From: Sphingomonas sp. S1-29
GTDB taxonomy: Bacteria > Pseudomonadota > Alphaproteobacteria > Sphingomonadales > Sphingomonadaceae
DNA: 64,000 bases
Assembly (NCBI RefSeq): GCF_026167545.1
Contig: NZ_CP110678.1
Coordinates: 1,609,501-1,673,500, forward strand
Direction: 5' to 3'
Under the pieces are notes generated by a model. The model was not told the DNA's origin, searched no databases, and saw only the letters and a list, made by a program, of their open reading frames with translations. The translations under genes were made by a program, and so were the position numbers. Positions 38,263-48,948 of the stretch are shown here, piece after piece. How positions within the stretch are numbered: the first letter of the stretch is position 1; every line of letters begins with the position of its first letter.

Positions 38263-41115
38263 TCACTTGCCGCCGAAGGTCACGCGCAGCCCGAGGCTCG
38301 CCGACAGCTGATATTCCTCGAACTGGACATTGACGCCGCGATTGCCGGCATAGCGGTAGAGCGGCCGGTCGTTGAGGTTCGAGACCTGGCCGAACACCCG
38401 CACGCCGGGCGTCACCTGGTACGCGGCGGTCAGGTCGATCTGCAGATGCTCGTCGATGAACACGTCGCCTACCGGATCGGTCGGGTCGCCGATCTCGTCG
38501 AGGATGCGGTCGCGGTACGACAGCGCGGCGCGGAATTGGAAGCCGTATTTGTCATAGCCGATCGATGCGTTGGCGGTGTGGCGCGACTGGAACGGCAGCA
38601 CCGAATCGCGCGTGGTGCCGTCGGGCAGCGGCACGCGCGCAGTGGCGTCGGTGAAGGTGTAGTTCGCCGCGATCAGCAGCCCGTCGAGCGGCGATGGCAG
38701 GAAGTCGAGATCCTGCTGGATGTTCGCCTCGAACCCCAGCACGTCGGCGCGCTCGCCGTTGATGAAGGTGCTGTAGACGTCGAAGCCCTCGAACCCGTCG
38801 GTGCCCGCGAGATCGATGCCGAAGGTCGGGTTCTGCAGCCGCTTGTAGAAGGCGCCCGCCGAGATCACCGAAGAGCTACCGGGGTAATATTCGACGCCGA
38901 CGTCGAAATTGTCGGCCTTGAAGCGCTCGAGGTCGGGATTGCCCGCCTCGGCCTCGATCACGCCTTCGTCGTCGCGCTCGAACAAGGCCGCGGGGCGGTT
39001 CTGTTCGTAGATCGGGCGAACGACTGCGCGGAAATAGGCGGCGCGCAGCTGCAGCCTTTCGCTCGCCCGCCAACGTGCGTTCAGGCTCGGCAGAAAATCG
39101 GTGTAGCTGTCGTCGATACGGATCGCGCCGAGCGACAATTCGCCGGCTTCCTCGTCGAGCGTCACTTCGTTGCCGCGCGCGGCATATTCGGTATGCTCGA
39201 CGCGCAACCCGCCCACCAGTCGTAGGTCGCCCAGATCGACGGTGCCCATCAGATAGCCGGCATAAATGTCCTCGGTGACGCGGTAATCCTCGGCGTTCGA
39301 ATCGATGAAGCTGCCTTCCTCGTCGACATCGTCGTCGAACGGCGCCTGGTTGGCGCGGACGAAATCGGCGACCGCGCGCGGATCGTTCTGCGGCGCAATC
39401 AGCCCCAGCGGATAATCGATGTCGGGGTTGAGGAAGTCGGCCACGGTCGCGTCGAGATCGGCACCGCCATAGATTCGCGCATTGAGGTTCGACGTGCGGC
39501 TGCGCAGTGCGACCTTGGCGCCGGTCTTGATCGCGCCGGGCAGATCACCGAACGCGCCGTCGAGGGTGAAATCGATCCGCCCCGAGTAACGCTGGTCGAG
39601 CGTGCGCGAATCCTCGCGGATCACTTCGTCAAGTTCATAGGCCGAGGGATCGGCGAAGCCGCCACCCTGGGTGATGATCAGCGGGCGACGCGGATCGGAC
39701 AGGTCGGTGCCGACGAGCGTGTCGGTGTCGCTGAAATCGGCAACGAAGATCGATTCGGCGTAATCGGGATTGTCCTCGCCCGCCTGCGAATAATCGATCT
39801 GGTAATCGACCAACAGATCGCCCGATCGGTTCTGGCCGCCGAACGCGACCGAATAGATCGTCTGCGTTTCCTTGCGCTGGCTGGCGTAGCTTTCGACTTC
39901 CTGGTTCGCGAGCAACAGCCGCGTCGGCCCCGCCTCGACGATATTGTCGCCGTCGTCGGGATTGGGTTCGACGATCGTCCCGCCCTGGCGCTCGTCATCG
40001 GTGAAGCGCGAATAGAGCTGGCGAACGTAGAAGGACACATTGTCGTTCACGCGCCAATCGAGGTTCAGCGTCGCGCCGAGCCGCTTGCGGCTGAGCACAT
40101 AATCGCGTGGCTCGGCGGTCACGGGGAACAGCGTGCCGTCGATCTCGTCGACCTGGCCGTCGCCATTCTCGATCCCGTCGGATCCCAGCTGGCGATCGAA
40201 ATAGCTCACCGCGCCATAGATGCCGATCTCGCCGACGTCGGTTTCGAAGATGTTCGAGGCGGCGGCGCTCAGCCGCGGGCTGACCTTGTCGCGCAGCTGG
40301 TTGTAATGCCCCTCGGCGCTGCCTGTGGCATAGAGGCCGCTGCGATCGAAGGCGGTCGCGCTTTCGATCTGGATCGTGCCGCCGATCGAATTTGCGTCGA
40401 GATCGGGGGTGAGGCTCTTCACCACCGTCAGCTTCGACAGCACGTCCGATGGAATGACGTCGAGCGCGACCTGGCGCTGGTCGCCCTCGGCCGAGGGCAG
40501 ATCGATGCCGTTGACCGTGACCGCGTTCAAATTCGGGTTGATGCCGCGCACCGAGATGAAGCGCCCCTCGCCCTGATCGCGGTTGATCGCGACGCCGGGG
40601 ATGCGCTGAGCAGCCTCGGTGACGTTCTGGTCGGGGAACTGGCCGATAAAGTCGGCCGAGACACCGTCCTGCACGCGCGACGAATTGCGCTTGTCGTTGA
40701 TCGCCGACGACAGGTTTGCGCGCGATCCGACGATCAGGATATTGTCGGCGCTGTCGACATCGGCCCCCACCGCGATCGCAACGTCGGCGCGGCCGCCCGC
40801 AGCCACGCTGACCGACACGGTTTCGGCGGGCGCACCAAGATAGCTGACGCGAAGCGTATAGTCGCTCGCCGGCACACCCGCGAAGGTGAAGCGCCCATCG
40901 TCCTGCGTCGTCGTCCGACGGCCGAGCTCGACGATCTCGACCTCGGCATCGCCGAAGAACGCGCTTTCGGTGCGGTCGCCGACGCGGCCCGCGATCGTGC
41001 CCGTCGCGACCTGCTGCGCCTGCGCCGCCGGGGTAAGCCCTGGCGCTGCGCCCACGAGAAGGGCACCCATCGCCGCGCCGAAGGCGAGCGCGCGCAGCCG
41101 CTGCGTCGATGTCAT
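38263..41115 (-). CDS. TonB-dependent receptor with N-terminal carboxypeptidase-like domain
   Basis: A 950-residue outer-membrane active transporter. Signal peptide (ending PAAQAQQ), a carboxypeptidase-regulatory-like beta-sandwich (GTIAGRVGDRTESAFFGDAE, residues about 38-120), a plug domain (FPDQNVTEAAQRIPGVAINR, FISVRGINPNLNAVTVNGID), and a large beta-barrel ending GLRVTFGGK. This is the TIGR01782-type receptor common in sphingomonads and Caulobacter. It is divergent from a phytase gene across a 163-bp region with a palindrome, so uptake of inositol phosphates or their products is inferred. GGGGAA precedes the ATG. Confidence 0.92.
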   Translation of the reverse strand: MTSTQRLRALAFGAAMGALLVGAAPGLTPAAQAQQVATGTIAGRVGDRTESAFFGDAEVEIVELGRRTTTQDDGRFTFAGVPASDYTLRVSYLGAPAETVSVSVAAGGRADVAIAVGADVDSADNILIVGSRANLSSAINDKRNSSRVQDGVSADFIGQFPDQNVTEAAQRIPGVAINRDQGEGRFISVRGINPNLNAVTVNGIDLPSAEGDQRQVALDVIPSDVLSKLTVVKSLTPDLDANSIGGTIQIESATAFDRSGLYATGSAEGHYNQLRDKVSPRLSAAASNIFETDVGEIGIYGAVSYFDRQLGSDGIENGDGQVDEIDGTLFPVTAEPRDYVLSRKRLGATLNLDWRVNDNVSFYVRQLYSRFTDDERQGGTIVEPNPDDGDNIVEAGPTRLLLANQEVESYASQRKETQTIYSVAFGGQNRSGDLLVDYQIDYSQAGEDNPDYAESIFVADFSDTDTLVGTDLSDPRRPLIITQGGGFADPSAYELDEVIREDSRTLDQRYSGRIDFTLDGAFGDLPGAIKTGAKVALRSRTSNLNARIYGGADLDATVADFLNPDIDYPLGLIAPQNDPRAVADFVRANQAPFDDDVDEEGSFIDSNAEDYRVTEDIYAGYLMGTVDLGDLRLVGGLRVEHTEYAARGNEVTLDEEAGELSLGAIRIDDSYTDFLPSLNARWRASERLQLRAAYFRAVVRPIYEQNRPAALFERDDEGVIEAEAGNPDLERFKADNFDVGVEYYPGSSSVISAGAFYKRLQNPTFGIDLAGTDGFEGFDVYSTFINGERADVLGFEANIQQDLDFLPSPLDGLLIAANYTFTDATARVPLPDGTTRDSVLPFQSRHTANASIGYDKYGFQFRAALSYRDRILDEIGDPTDPVGDVFIDEHLQIDLTAAYQVTPGVRVFGQVSNLNDRPLYRYAGNRGVNVQFEEYQLSASLGLRVTFGGK

Positions 41116-41176
41116 AGAAATTCCCCTGAATGCGAGGCCCCCGCGCCTCTTTATCGGCGAGCCCTAGCTGCACGGG

Positions 41177-41200
41177 GTGACAGTTTGATCACTGATCAAA
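41177..41200. promoter_or_regulatory. Candidate operator: palindrome and Pho-box-like half site
   Basis: A perfect palindrome TTTGATCA-C-TGATCAAA (41184-41200) lies between the divergent receptor and phytase genes. Directly beside it is GTGACAG (41177-41183), whose complement CTGTCAC equals one half of the alphaproteobacterial Pho box; the second half site at the expected spacing is poor. The palindrome is about 80 bp from the phytase start and 70 bp from the receptor start. Confidence 0.6.
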
Positions 41201-41278
41201 GACACTTACGTTGCGTTCGCCGTCACGAAACTGAAAGGCCGGGCTTCCAAAGAGGGCCCATCAAAAAGGGGAAATGAC

Positions 41279-42340
41279 ATGCGCGCATTCTTGATCGGCG
41301 CCGGCGCGGCGCTATCGTTGGGCGGTTGCGCCGCGACGATGCCCAATCCCCCCTGGGCGGTGGGCGAGCAGCCCGCCTTGGTGCAGGCGCGCGTCGAAAC
41401 GGTCGTCGATACCGATCCCACCGTCGATGCCGATGATCCGGCGCTGTGGGCGGACGCCAAGAACCCAGCGCGCGCGGTCATGTTCGGGACCGACAAAACC
41501 GATGGGCTGTACGTCCACAATATGGACGGCACGGTGCGCCAATTCCTGCCCAGCGGTCCGCTAAACAATGTCGACACCCGCACCGGCTTCGTCGTCGATG
41601 GCCGCGAACAGGTGCTGGTCGCCGCGACCAACGACGGCAAGATGGGGATCAACCTGTATCTGTTCGATCCCGCGACGATGGTGACGCGCGACTGGGGGTT
41701 CGTCGCCACCGACATGGGCGAGCCCTATGGTTCGTGCATGGGCCGCAGCGGCGACGATTTCTACCTGATCGCCAACAACAAGCTAGGCGATATCAAGCAA
41801 TGGCGCGTCCGCGCCGGCGCCAGCGGCCCCGAGGTCACCTTGCTGGGGTCGCGCAAGCTGGCGAGCCAGCTCGAAGGCTGCGTGTCCGACGACGTCAATG
41901 GCGTGCTGTATGTCGGCGAAGAGGATGTCGGCATCTGGGCCTTCCCCCTCGACGCGACGATCACCGCCGAACCCCGCTCCGTCGCGCGCGTCGATCGCAA
42001 GCGGATCACCGATGATGTTGAGGGGCTGACGATTATGCAGGACGGCGATTCGCGCTACCTGATCGCATCGTCGCAGGGCGATAGCACCTTCGCGGTGTTC
42101 CGCATCGCCGATGGTATCGAAACCTATGTCGGACGCTTCGCGGTAATCGACGGCGTCACGATCGACGGCGTCACCGAAACCGACGGCGTTGATGCCTGGT
42201 CGGGCCCGATCGGCCCATTTGCCGAAGGCGCGCTGGCGATGCACGACGATCGCGACGGCAACGGACCGCAGCAGAACTTCAAGATCGTCGACTGGCGCGA
42301 CGTCCGCGCGGCGCTGAATCTCGTAGCTCCGTCGCGCTGA
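41279..42340 (+). CDS. Beta-propeller phytase (3-phytase)
   Basis: A 353-residue exported phytase that removes phosphate from myo-inositol hexakisphosphate in a calcium-dependent way. The N-terminus is a lipoprotein signal (ALSLGGCAAT; Cys about residue 17). Typical family elements: DADDPALWADAKNP, GTDKTDGLYVHNMDG, LNNVDTRTGF, GEPYGSCMG, QLEGCVSDDVNGVLYVGEED, DDVEGLTI and SSQGDSTFAVF. Six-bladed propeller length is complete. AAAAGGGGAAA precedes the ATG. Divergent pairing with a TonB receptor is a known arrangement for beta-propeller phytases. Confidence 0.93.
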   Translation: MRAFLIGAGAALSLGGCAATMPNPPWAVGEQPALVQARVETVVDTDPTVDADDPALWADAKNPARAVMFGTDKTDGLYVHNMDGTVRQFLPSGPLNNVDTRTGFVVDGREQVLVAATNDGKMGINLYLFDPATMVTRDWGFVATDMGEPYGSCMGRSGDDFYLIANNKLGDIKQWRVRAGASGPEVTLLGSRKLASQLEGCVSDDVNGVLYVGEEDVGIWAFPLDATITAEPRSVARVDRKRITDDVEGLTIMQDGDSRYLIASSQGDSTFAVFRIADGIETYVGRFAVIDGVTIDGVTETDGVDAWSGPIGPFAEGALAMHDDRDGNGPQQNFKIVDWRDVRAALNLVAPSR

Positions 42341-43119
42341 TCACCGACATCTCAGGCGTTCGGTCCGGATAGACCTACCCACGGCCCACCCATAAGCACC
42401 GCTACAATAGCCCTTTGACATATTGCTCGGGCTTGCTGCTTCGAGCGTGCCGCTTACCGCTGATCAGGACATATAGCCCATTGGATAACTGCCGAACTTG
42501 CTCAGAGGTCGTACGTTGCCGCAACCTATAAGAGCGGGGTTCACGATAGCGGTAGCTTCCTGCCGGTCATTTTGAGAGACGTTTCCGAGCCGGGGCTTAC
42601 CCTGATGTCCTCGAACGTGAATGAACGACCAAAGCCAAAGGCATGTAATTCTACAGCGGACTTGCCGCTATCCACCCGTCGTTGTCGGCAATGCTGCATG
42701 AACGAATGGCGGCCTTCGGGAATGACCAGCGGCACGGCGAACGATCGGGATCGGGGCGCGTAGCTGACGCGCCGAAGCCGGCCAACGAACGTCCGCTTTC
42801 CTAGGTTGACCACTCCAAAGCGGTCATTCCGGTTTCCACCCATTTCGCCGCTTGGAATAGCTCAAAGGCATTGCGGCCCATAAGCGTCTGCTAAAATGTA
42901 AGCTAGCGGTTGAGCGATCAAAATACCGCTTCAAAGCCAGTGGGTTAGGCGCAGATCAGGGCTGCTCTTCTAACCGGGTTCCCCCAGGCGCAGCGCCGGT
43001 GAAACGCGACGACATGGCAATGGCGTGTGCGCGTCTTGCGCCTCTGGCGATCAGGACGACAATCGCGCCGGTTCGGCGAGAATGGGTGGGCGGCTATGCG
43101 CCCGCCCCCTCGCCTGCCC
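42341..43119. other. AT-richer region with no recognisable gene except one weak ORF
   Basis: The 779 bp between phytase and the DUF6481 gene are visibly poorer in GC than their neighbours and use different base patterns. Apart from the weak ORF at 42541-42843 I find no motif. Near 43088-43110 a hairpin GGGCGGCTATGCGCCCGCCCC may end the DUF6481 transcript. The region is probably imported or decayed DNA. Confidence 0.5.
42541..42843 (-). CDS. Small hypothetical protein, doubtful
   Basis: A 100-residue ORF starting MGGNRNDRFGVVNLGKRTFV, basic overall, with no signal peptide, TM helix or known motif. No ribosome-binding site is seen before its ATG. Its codon use and the surrounding DNA are AT-richer than the genome average. 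It could be a recently acquired gene, the tail of a lost gene, or chance. Confidence 0.3.
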   Translation of the reverse strand: MGGNRNDRFGVVNLGKRTFVGRLRRVSYAPRSRSFAVPLVIPEGRHSFMQHCRQRRVDSGKSAVELHAFGFGRSFTFEDIRVSPGSETSLKMTGRKLPLS

Positions 43120-43452
43120 TTACTTACGCTGCTTGCGCGCCGCGTAGCGCGCGTCGCGCGCGGCTTTCTTGTCGATCTCGGCCTGTTCGGCGTCCTTGGC
43201 GGCCTGGAGGATTGCGGCTTCGGCTTCGGCGGCCTTGGCGATCTTCTCGGCTTCGGCGGCTTCCTTGGCGGCGATCTTTTCGCGCTGGCGCTCGGCGGCG
43301 GCGGCTTCGCGGCGTTCGGCGGCGGCGAGGCGCTCGGCAACCACGGCCGGATCCATCGGCGGCTTGGCGCGCAGCTTTTCGAGCGCCTTTTCCTTGGCCT
43401 GCTTCGACAGGGCCTGGCGCTCTTGGAAATCGGGGGCTTTGTACGCACTCAT
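43120..43452 (-). CDS. DUF6481 family protein
   Basis: A 110-residue, very charged, Ala/Glu/Lys/Arg-rich protein forming a single long helix or coiled coil. It begins MSAYKAPDFQERQALSKQAK and ends ARDARYAARKQRK, both typical of the DUF6481 family found in sphingomonads. No function is known. ATG 43452 is used; a TTG three codons upstream is unnecessary. It stands alone, downstream of the AT-richer region. Confidence 0.75.
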   Translation of the reverse strand: MSAYKAPDFQERQALSKQAKEKALEKLRAKPPMDPAVVAERLAAAERREAAAAERQREKIAAKEAAEAEKIAKAAEAEAAILQAAKDAEQAEIDKKAARDARYAARKQRK

Positions 43453-43574
43453 GAGGGGCAAATCACTCCGTTGGTTCGAGGCCGCGCGCCGAGGATTCGA
43501 GCCGCGCTGGCGTCGAGCAGGGTCGCCCTAGGGCAATTCGGCAGCAATGTCGCCCCCGATAGGGGCAAAAACGG

Positions 43575-44330
43575 CTATATTCCGCCCGCGGCGATTTCGC
43601 GACCCTGCGCTTCGAGCCGCGCGGTCAGGTCGGCGATGCAGGTATCGACCACGCCCGCGTCGGTGGCGCGCACGACGAAATTGGCGCCGACCTTGCCCTC
43701 GCGGAAGAAGGGATAGCTGCCGATCGACACCCCGTCATGCGCCGCCTCGACCGTGCGCAGCAGCTCGGCGACCTCGCTTTCGGCGACCCAGCAGCCGATC
43801 GTCCGGCTGACCACCGGGCGCCCGCCCTCGAGCGTGCCGGTGAGCGAATCGAGCATTTGCGCGGCAATGTGCGGCACGCCGGCAAGGATGAAGAGATTGC
43901 CGAAGCGGATCCCCGGCGCGCCCGACATCGCGTTGGCGATCAGCTCGGCGCCTTGCGGCACGCGCGCCATCCGCAGCCGCGCATCGGTGATCCCGCCGCG
44001 GTTCGCATAATGCGCCTCGAGCATCGCGCGCGCCTCGGGGTGGACCACCACCGGCACCCCCAATGCCTGCGCGATCGCGTCGACGGTGATGTCGTCATGC
44101 GTCGGGCCGATCCCGCCGGTGGTGAAGCAATAATCGCAGCGGCTGCGCAGCGCATCGACCGCCTCGCCGATCGCCGCAGCGGTATCGCCGACCACGCGCA
44201 CCTCGGCCAGCCGGATGCCCTGCACGTTGAGCCAGCTCGCCAGCTGCGCGACATTCTTGTCCTGCGTGCGGCCCGAGAGAATCTCGTCGCCGATCACCAC
44301 CAGCCCTGCGGTCCAGATGCGTTCGCCCAT
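43575..44330 (-). CDS. CinA/MoaB-type molybdopterin-binding domain protein
   Basis: A 251-residue cytosolic protein of the MoCF/CinA N-terminal family (competence/damage-inducible type, without the C-terminal deamidase domain). Signature TTGGIGPTHDDITVDAIA lies at about residues 70-87, after VVIGDEILSGRTQDKN. Such short proteins are widespread in alphaproteobacteria; some related CinA proteins are ADP-ribose or nicotinamide-nucleotide hydrolases, but the role here is not established. ATG 44330 (MGERIWTAGL) fits the family. It is divergent from map. Confidence 0.85.
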   Translation of the reverse strand: MGERIWTAGLVVIGDEILSGRTQDKNVAQLASWLNVQGIRLAEVRVVGDTAAAIGEAVDALRSRCDYCFTTGGIGPTHDDITVDAIAQALGVPVVVHPEARAMLEAHYANRGGITDARLRMARVPQGAELIANAMSGAPGIRFGNLFILAGVPHIAAQMLDSLTGTLEGGRPVVSRTIGCWVAESEVAELLRTVEAAHDGVSIGSYPFFREGKVGANFVVRATDAGVVDTCIADLTARLEAQGREIAAGGI

Positions 44331-44395
44331 GACTTTGGCGCATAGCCCAGCCGCCTCCCCTCGCAAAGTCGGGCTTTGGGCGTTATGTGCGGTGC

Positions 44396-45722
<1,327 letters not shown>

Positions 45723-45839
45723 GACGACCGGCATTTGACGCGACGCAGCATCCTGTGAAAAGGAGGGCGACGCGAAACATCCTTGCGCGACTCGTGCGCG
45801 CGACTTTGCGAACCGAACGAACCGAAAGGGACTGACACG

Positions 45840-47252
45840 ATGGCCACCGACGCCGGCGAAATTCTGAAGCGGATGAAGGAAGAAGAGATCGAGTGGGTCG
45901 ATCTGCGCTTCACCGATCCCAAGGGTAAGTGGCAGCATCTGACGATGGTTGCCGGCCTGCTGGGCGAAGACGAGCTGACCGACGGCCTGATGTTCGACGG
46001 CTCCTCGATCGCCGGCTGGAAGGCGATCAACGAGAGCGACATGACGCTGATGCCCGATCTGGATGCGGTCTATACCGATCCGTTCTCGGCGACGCCGATG
46101 CTGATCATCTTCTGCGACGTCGTCGAGCCCTCGACCGGCGAGCTCTATGCCCGCGATCCGCGCTCGACCGCCAAGCGCGCCGAGGCGTATCTCAAGAACA
46201 CCGGGATCGGCGACACCGTCTATGTCGGCCCCGAAGCCGAATTCTTCATGTTCGACGACGTCCGGTTCGAGAACGCCTACAACACCAGCTATTTCCAGAT
46301 CGACGATATCGAGCTGCCGACCAACACCGGTCGGGTGTATGAAGCCGGCAACATGGGCCATCGTCCGCGTGCCAAGGGCGGCTATTTCCCCGTCGCGCCG
46401 GTCGACAGCGCGGTCGACATCCGCGCCGAGATGGTCTCGACGATGATCGAGATGGGCCTGCCCTGCGACAAGCATCACCATGAAGTCGCCGCCGCGCAGC
46501 ACGAGCTTGGCCTGACCTTCGGCACGCTGACGCAGACCGCCGACCGGATGCAGATCTACAAGTATGTCGTGCATCAGGTCGCGCATGCCTATGGCAAGTC
46601 GGCGACGTTCATGCCCAAGCCGATCAAGGAAGATAACGGCTCGGGGATGCACACGCATTTCTCGATCTGGAACGGCAAGGAGCCGTTGTTCGCGGGCAAT
46701 GGCTATGCCGGCCTGTCGGAAATGTGCCTGTATTTCATCGGCGGCATCATCAAGCATGCCAAGGCGGTCAACGCCTTCACCAACCCGTCGACCAACAGCT
46801 ACAAGCGGCTGGTGCCGGGCTATGAAGCGCCGGTGCTGCTCGCCTATTCGGCGCGCAACCGTTCGGCGTCGTGCCGCATTCCTTATGGCACCGGGCCGAA
46901 GTCGAAGCGCGTCGAGGTTCGCTTCCCCGATGCGCTGGCCAACCCCTATCTCGCTTATGCGGCGCTGATGATGGCTGGCCTCGACGGCATCCAGAACAAG
47001 ATCCATCCGGGCGAAGCGATGGACAAGAATCTGTACGACCTGCCGCCCGCCGAGCTGGCCGAAGTCCCCACCGTCTGCGCGTCGCTGCGCGAGGCACTCG
47101 AGAGCCTGGCCGCCGACCACGACTTCCTGCTCAAGGGCGACGTGTTCAGCAAGGAGCAGATCGAGAGCTATATCGAGCTGAAGTACGAGGACGTGGCGCG
47201 CTGGGAAATGACCCCGAGCCCGGTCGAGTACGACATGTACTACAGCTCGTAA
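45840..47252 (+). CDS. glnA: Glutamine synthetase, type I
   Basis: Makes glutamine from glutamate, ammonia and ATP. The 470-residue GSI product starts [20 protein letters not shown] and shows DGSSIAGWK, the metal-binding [10 protein letters not shown], the ATP loop [16 protein letters not shown] and [16 protein letters not shown]. The adenylylation Tyr is present in NLYDLPPAE, so GlnE-type control is expected. ATG 45840 has AAAGGGA upstream. Forms an operon with glnB and is followed by a strong terminator. Confidence 0.98.
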   Translation: MATDAGEILKRMKEEEIEWVDLRFTDPKGKWQHLTMVAGLLGEDELTDGLMFDGSSIAGWKAINESDMTLMPDLDAVYTDPFSATPMLIIFCDVVEPSTGELYARDPRSTAKRAEAYLKNTGIGDTVYVGPEAEFFMFDDVRFENAYNTSYFQIDDIELPTNTGRVYEAGNMGHRPRAKGGYFPVAPVDSAVDIRAEMVSTMIEMGLPCDKHHHEVAAAQHELGLTFGTLTQTADRMQIYKYVVHQVAHAYGKSATFMPKPIKEDNGSGMHTHFSIWNGKEPLFAGNGYAGLSEMCLYFIGGIIKHAKAVNAFTNPSTNSYKRLVPGYEAPVLLAYSARNRSASCRIPYGTGPKSKRVEVRFPDALANPYLAYAALMMAGLDGIQNKIHPGEAMDKNLYDLPPAELAEVPTVCASLREALESLAADHDFLLKGDVFSKEQIESYIELKYEDVARWEMTPSPVEYDMYYSS

Positions 47253-47284
47253 GCCGCGGCGTTGCCGTGACCGAGCGATGACGA

Positions 47285-47315
47285 GGGCGGCGGGAGCGAT
47301 CCTGCCGCCCTTTTT
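47285..47315 (+). terminator. Rho-independent terminator of glnBA
   Basis: Stem GGGCGGC/GCCGCCC with inner partial pairing GGGA/TCCT is followed by TTTTT, 32 bp after the glnA stop codon. Confidence 0.88.
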
Positions 47316-47348
47316 GGTTTCGCACCGACAGCGCGCTAACCCCTCCCC

Positions 47349-47438
47349 CGTTCGTGCTGAGCTTGTCGAAGCACCGTCCTTCTTTTGCCAGCGGTCCGCG
47401 AAGAAAGAACAGTGCTTCGACAAGCTCAGCACGAACGG
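47349..47438. repeat. Family C long inverted repeat
   Basis: Near-perfect inverted arms CCGTTCGTGCTGAGCTTGTC and GACAAGCTCAGCACGAACGG, continuing as GAAGCAC / GTGCTTC, flank a 37-bp centre. The whole unit could form a 27-bp stem. It sits between glnA and the M20 peptidase gene. Confidence 0.9.
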
Positions 47439-47482
47439 ACTGGGGGGTATCGTCCGCGCACCCAAAAAGTTAGGCTCGCCCC

Positions 47483-48781
47483 ATGACCCGTCCCGCCCTC
47501 GCCGCGCTCGCCCTGCTCCTTGCCACCCCCGCCGCCGCGCAAACCGCGCCGCAGGTCGCTGCGATGCGTCAGACCGTCGCCGCCGAAACCGCGCGCCACG
47601 AAGCGCTGCTCCAGAAGCTGGTCGAGCAGAATTCGGGCACGCTCAACCTTGCCGGGGTAAAGGTGGTCGGCGACATGATGCGCGCCGAGCTTGAGCCGCT
47701 GGGCTTCAAGGTCGATTGGGTCGATCAATCGGCGGTCGGGCGCGCGGGGCATCTGGTCGCCACGCACAAGGGCAACGGGCGTGGCAAGCGCATCCTGATG
47801 ATCGGCCATCTCGACACGGTGTTCGAACCGACCTCGCCGTTCCAGGCGTATAAAGTCGAAGGTCGCCGCGCGGTCGGCCCCGGCGTCGGCGACGACAAGG
47901 GCGGGATGGTCGTGATCGTCGCGGCGTTGCGCGCGATGCAGGCGGCGGGCACGCTCAAGGACGCCGACATCACCGTGGTGCTCACCGGCGACGAGGAACG
48001 CACCGGCCGTCCCGCGATCCAGGCGCGCGAGGCGCTGATCGCGGCGGGCAAGGCGAGCGACGTCGCGCTCGAATATGAAGGCCTCGCGGTCGAGGGCGGC
48101 ACCGAATATGGCACCGTCGCGCGGCGCAGCTCGACCAGTTGGGAATTGCGCACCAGCGGCAAGACCGGCCATTCGAGCGGGGTGTTCGGCAAGGCACTGG
48201 GCTATGGTGCGATCTACGAGATGGCGCGGATCCTCGACGGCTTCCGCCGCGAGCTGCCCGAGCCCAACCTCACCTATAATGTCGGCGTGCTCGCGGGCGG
48301 CACGCCGGCCGCGATTGACGCCGCCGGGGTCACCGCGACGGGCAGCGGCAAGACCAACATCGTCGCCGAAACCGCGATCGCGCGCGGCGATCTTCGCACG
48401 CTGACTCCCGAGCAGGACAGATCGGTACGCGCCAAGATGGCGACGATCGTCGCGGCGCATCTGCCGCAGACCGGCGCGACGCTGACCTTCTTCGACGGGA
48501 TGCCGCCAATGGCCCCGAGCGAGGGCAACCGCGCGCTGCTGGCGACGCTCAACGCGGTCAATCGCGACCTGAAACTGCCCGAAATGCCCGAATACGACCC
48601 CGCCAAGCGCGGTGCCGCCGATTCGGGCTGGGTCGCCGCCGACGTGCCGACGCTCGCCGGGCTGGGCGCGGTGGGCGGCGCGGCGCATGCCGAGGGCGAA
48701 TGGCTCGACCTCGACAGCCTGCCGCGCCAGGCGCTGCGCAATGCGGCGTTCCTGACGCGATTGGCGGGGGAGAAGCGCTGA
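47483..48781 (+). CDS. Secreted M20 family metallopeptidase (glutamate carboxypeptidase-like)
   Basis: A 432-residue exported zinc exopeptidase. Signal peptide MTRPALAALALLLATPAAAQ; metal ligands in IGHLDTVFE (His), GPGVGDDKGGM (bridging Asp), TGDEERTG (catalytic Glu pair), YEG region and GGAAHAEGE (C-terminal His); dimerisation domain in residues about 205-325. It resembles carboxypeptidase G2 and peptidase M20 members that cleave C-terminal glutamate. The specificity is inferred. It is flanked on both sides by family C repeats. Confidence 0.88.
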   Translation: MTRPALAALALLLATPAAAQTAPQVAAMRQTVAAETARHEALLQKLVEQNSGTLNLAGVKVVGDMMRAELEPLGFKVDWVDQSAVGRAGHLVATHKGNGRGKRILMIGHLDTVFEPTSPFQAYKVEGRRAVGPGVGDDKGGMVVIVAALRAMQAAGTLKDADITVVLTGDEERTGRPAIQAREALIAAGKASDVALEYEGLAVEGGTEYGTVARRSSTSWELRTSGKTGHSSGVFGKALGYGAIYEMARILDGFRRELPEPNLTYNVGVLAGGTPAAIDAAGVTATGSGKTNIVAETAIARGDLRTLTPEQDRSVRAKMATIVAAHLPQTGATLTFFDGMPPMAPSEGNRALLATLNAVNRDLKLPEMPEYDPAKRGAADSGWVAADVPTLAGLGAVGGAAHAEGEWLDLDSLPRQALRNAAFLTRLAGEKR

Positions 48782-48797
48782 CCGCCCCCACCCACTC

Positions 48798-48936
48798 CGT
48801 TCGTGCTGAGTAGCGACCGAGTAGGCGAAGCCGTATCGAGGGCGCGTATCGAAGTACCTGCCCGACAACGGTCCTTCGATACGCCGCTTCGATACGCTGC
48901 TGCGCAGCTACTCAGCGGCTACTCAGGACGAACGGG
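48798..48936. repeat. Family C palindromic repeat, long form
   Basis: Outer ends CGTTCGTGCTGAGTAGC and GCTACTCAGGACGAACGG; inner motifs GTATCGAAG and CTTCGATACGCCGCTTCGATACG, the same as at the left edge of the window. It is the likely barrier between the convergent M20 and quinone oxidoreductase genes. Confidence 0.85.
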
Positions 48937-48948
48937 GGCGTTGCTGAC

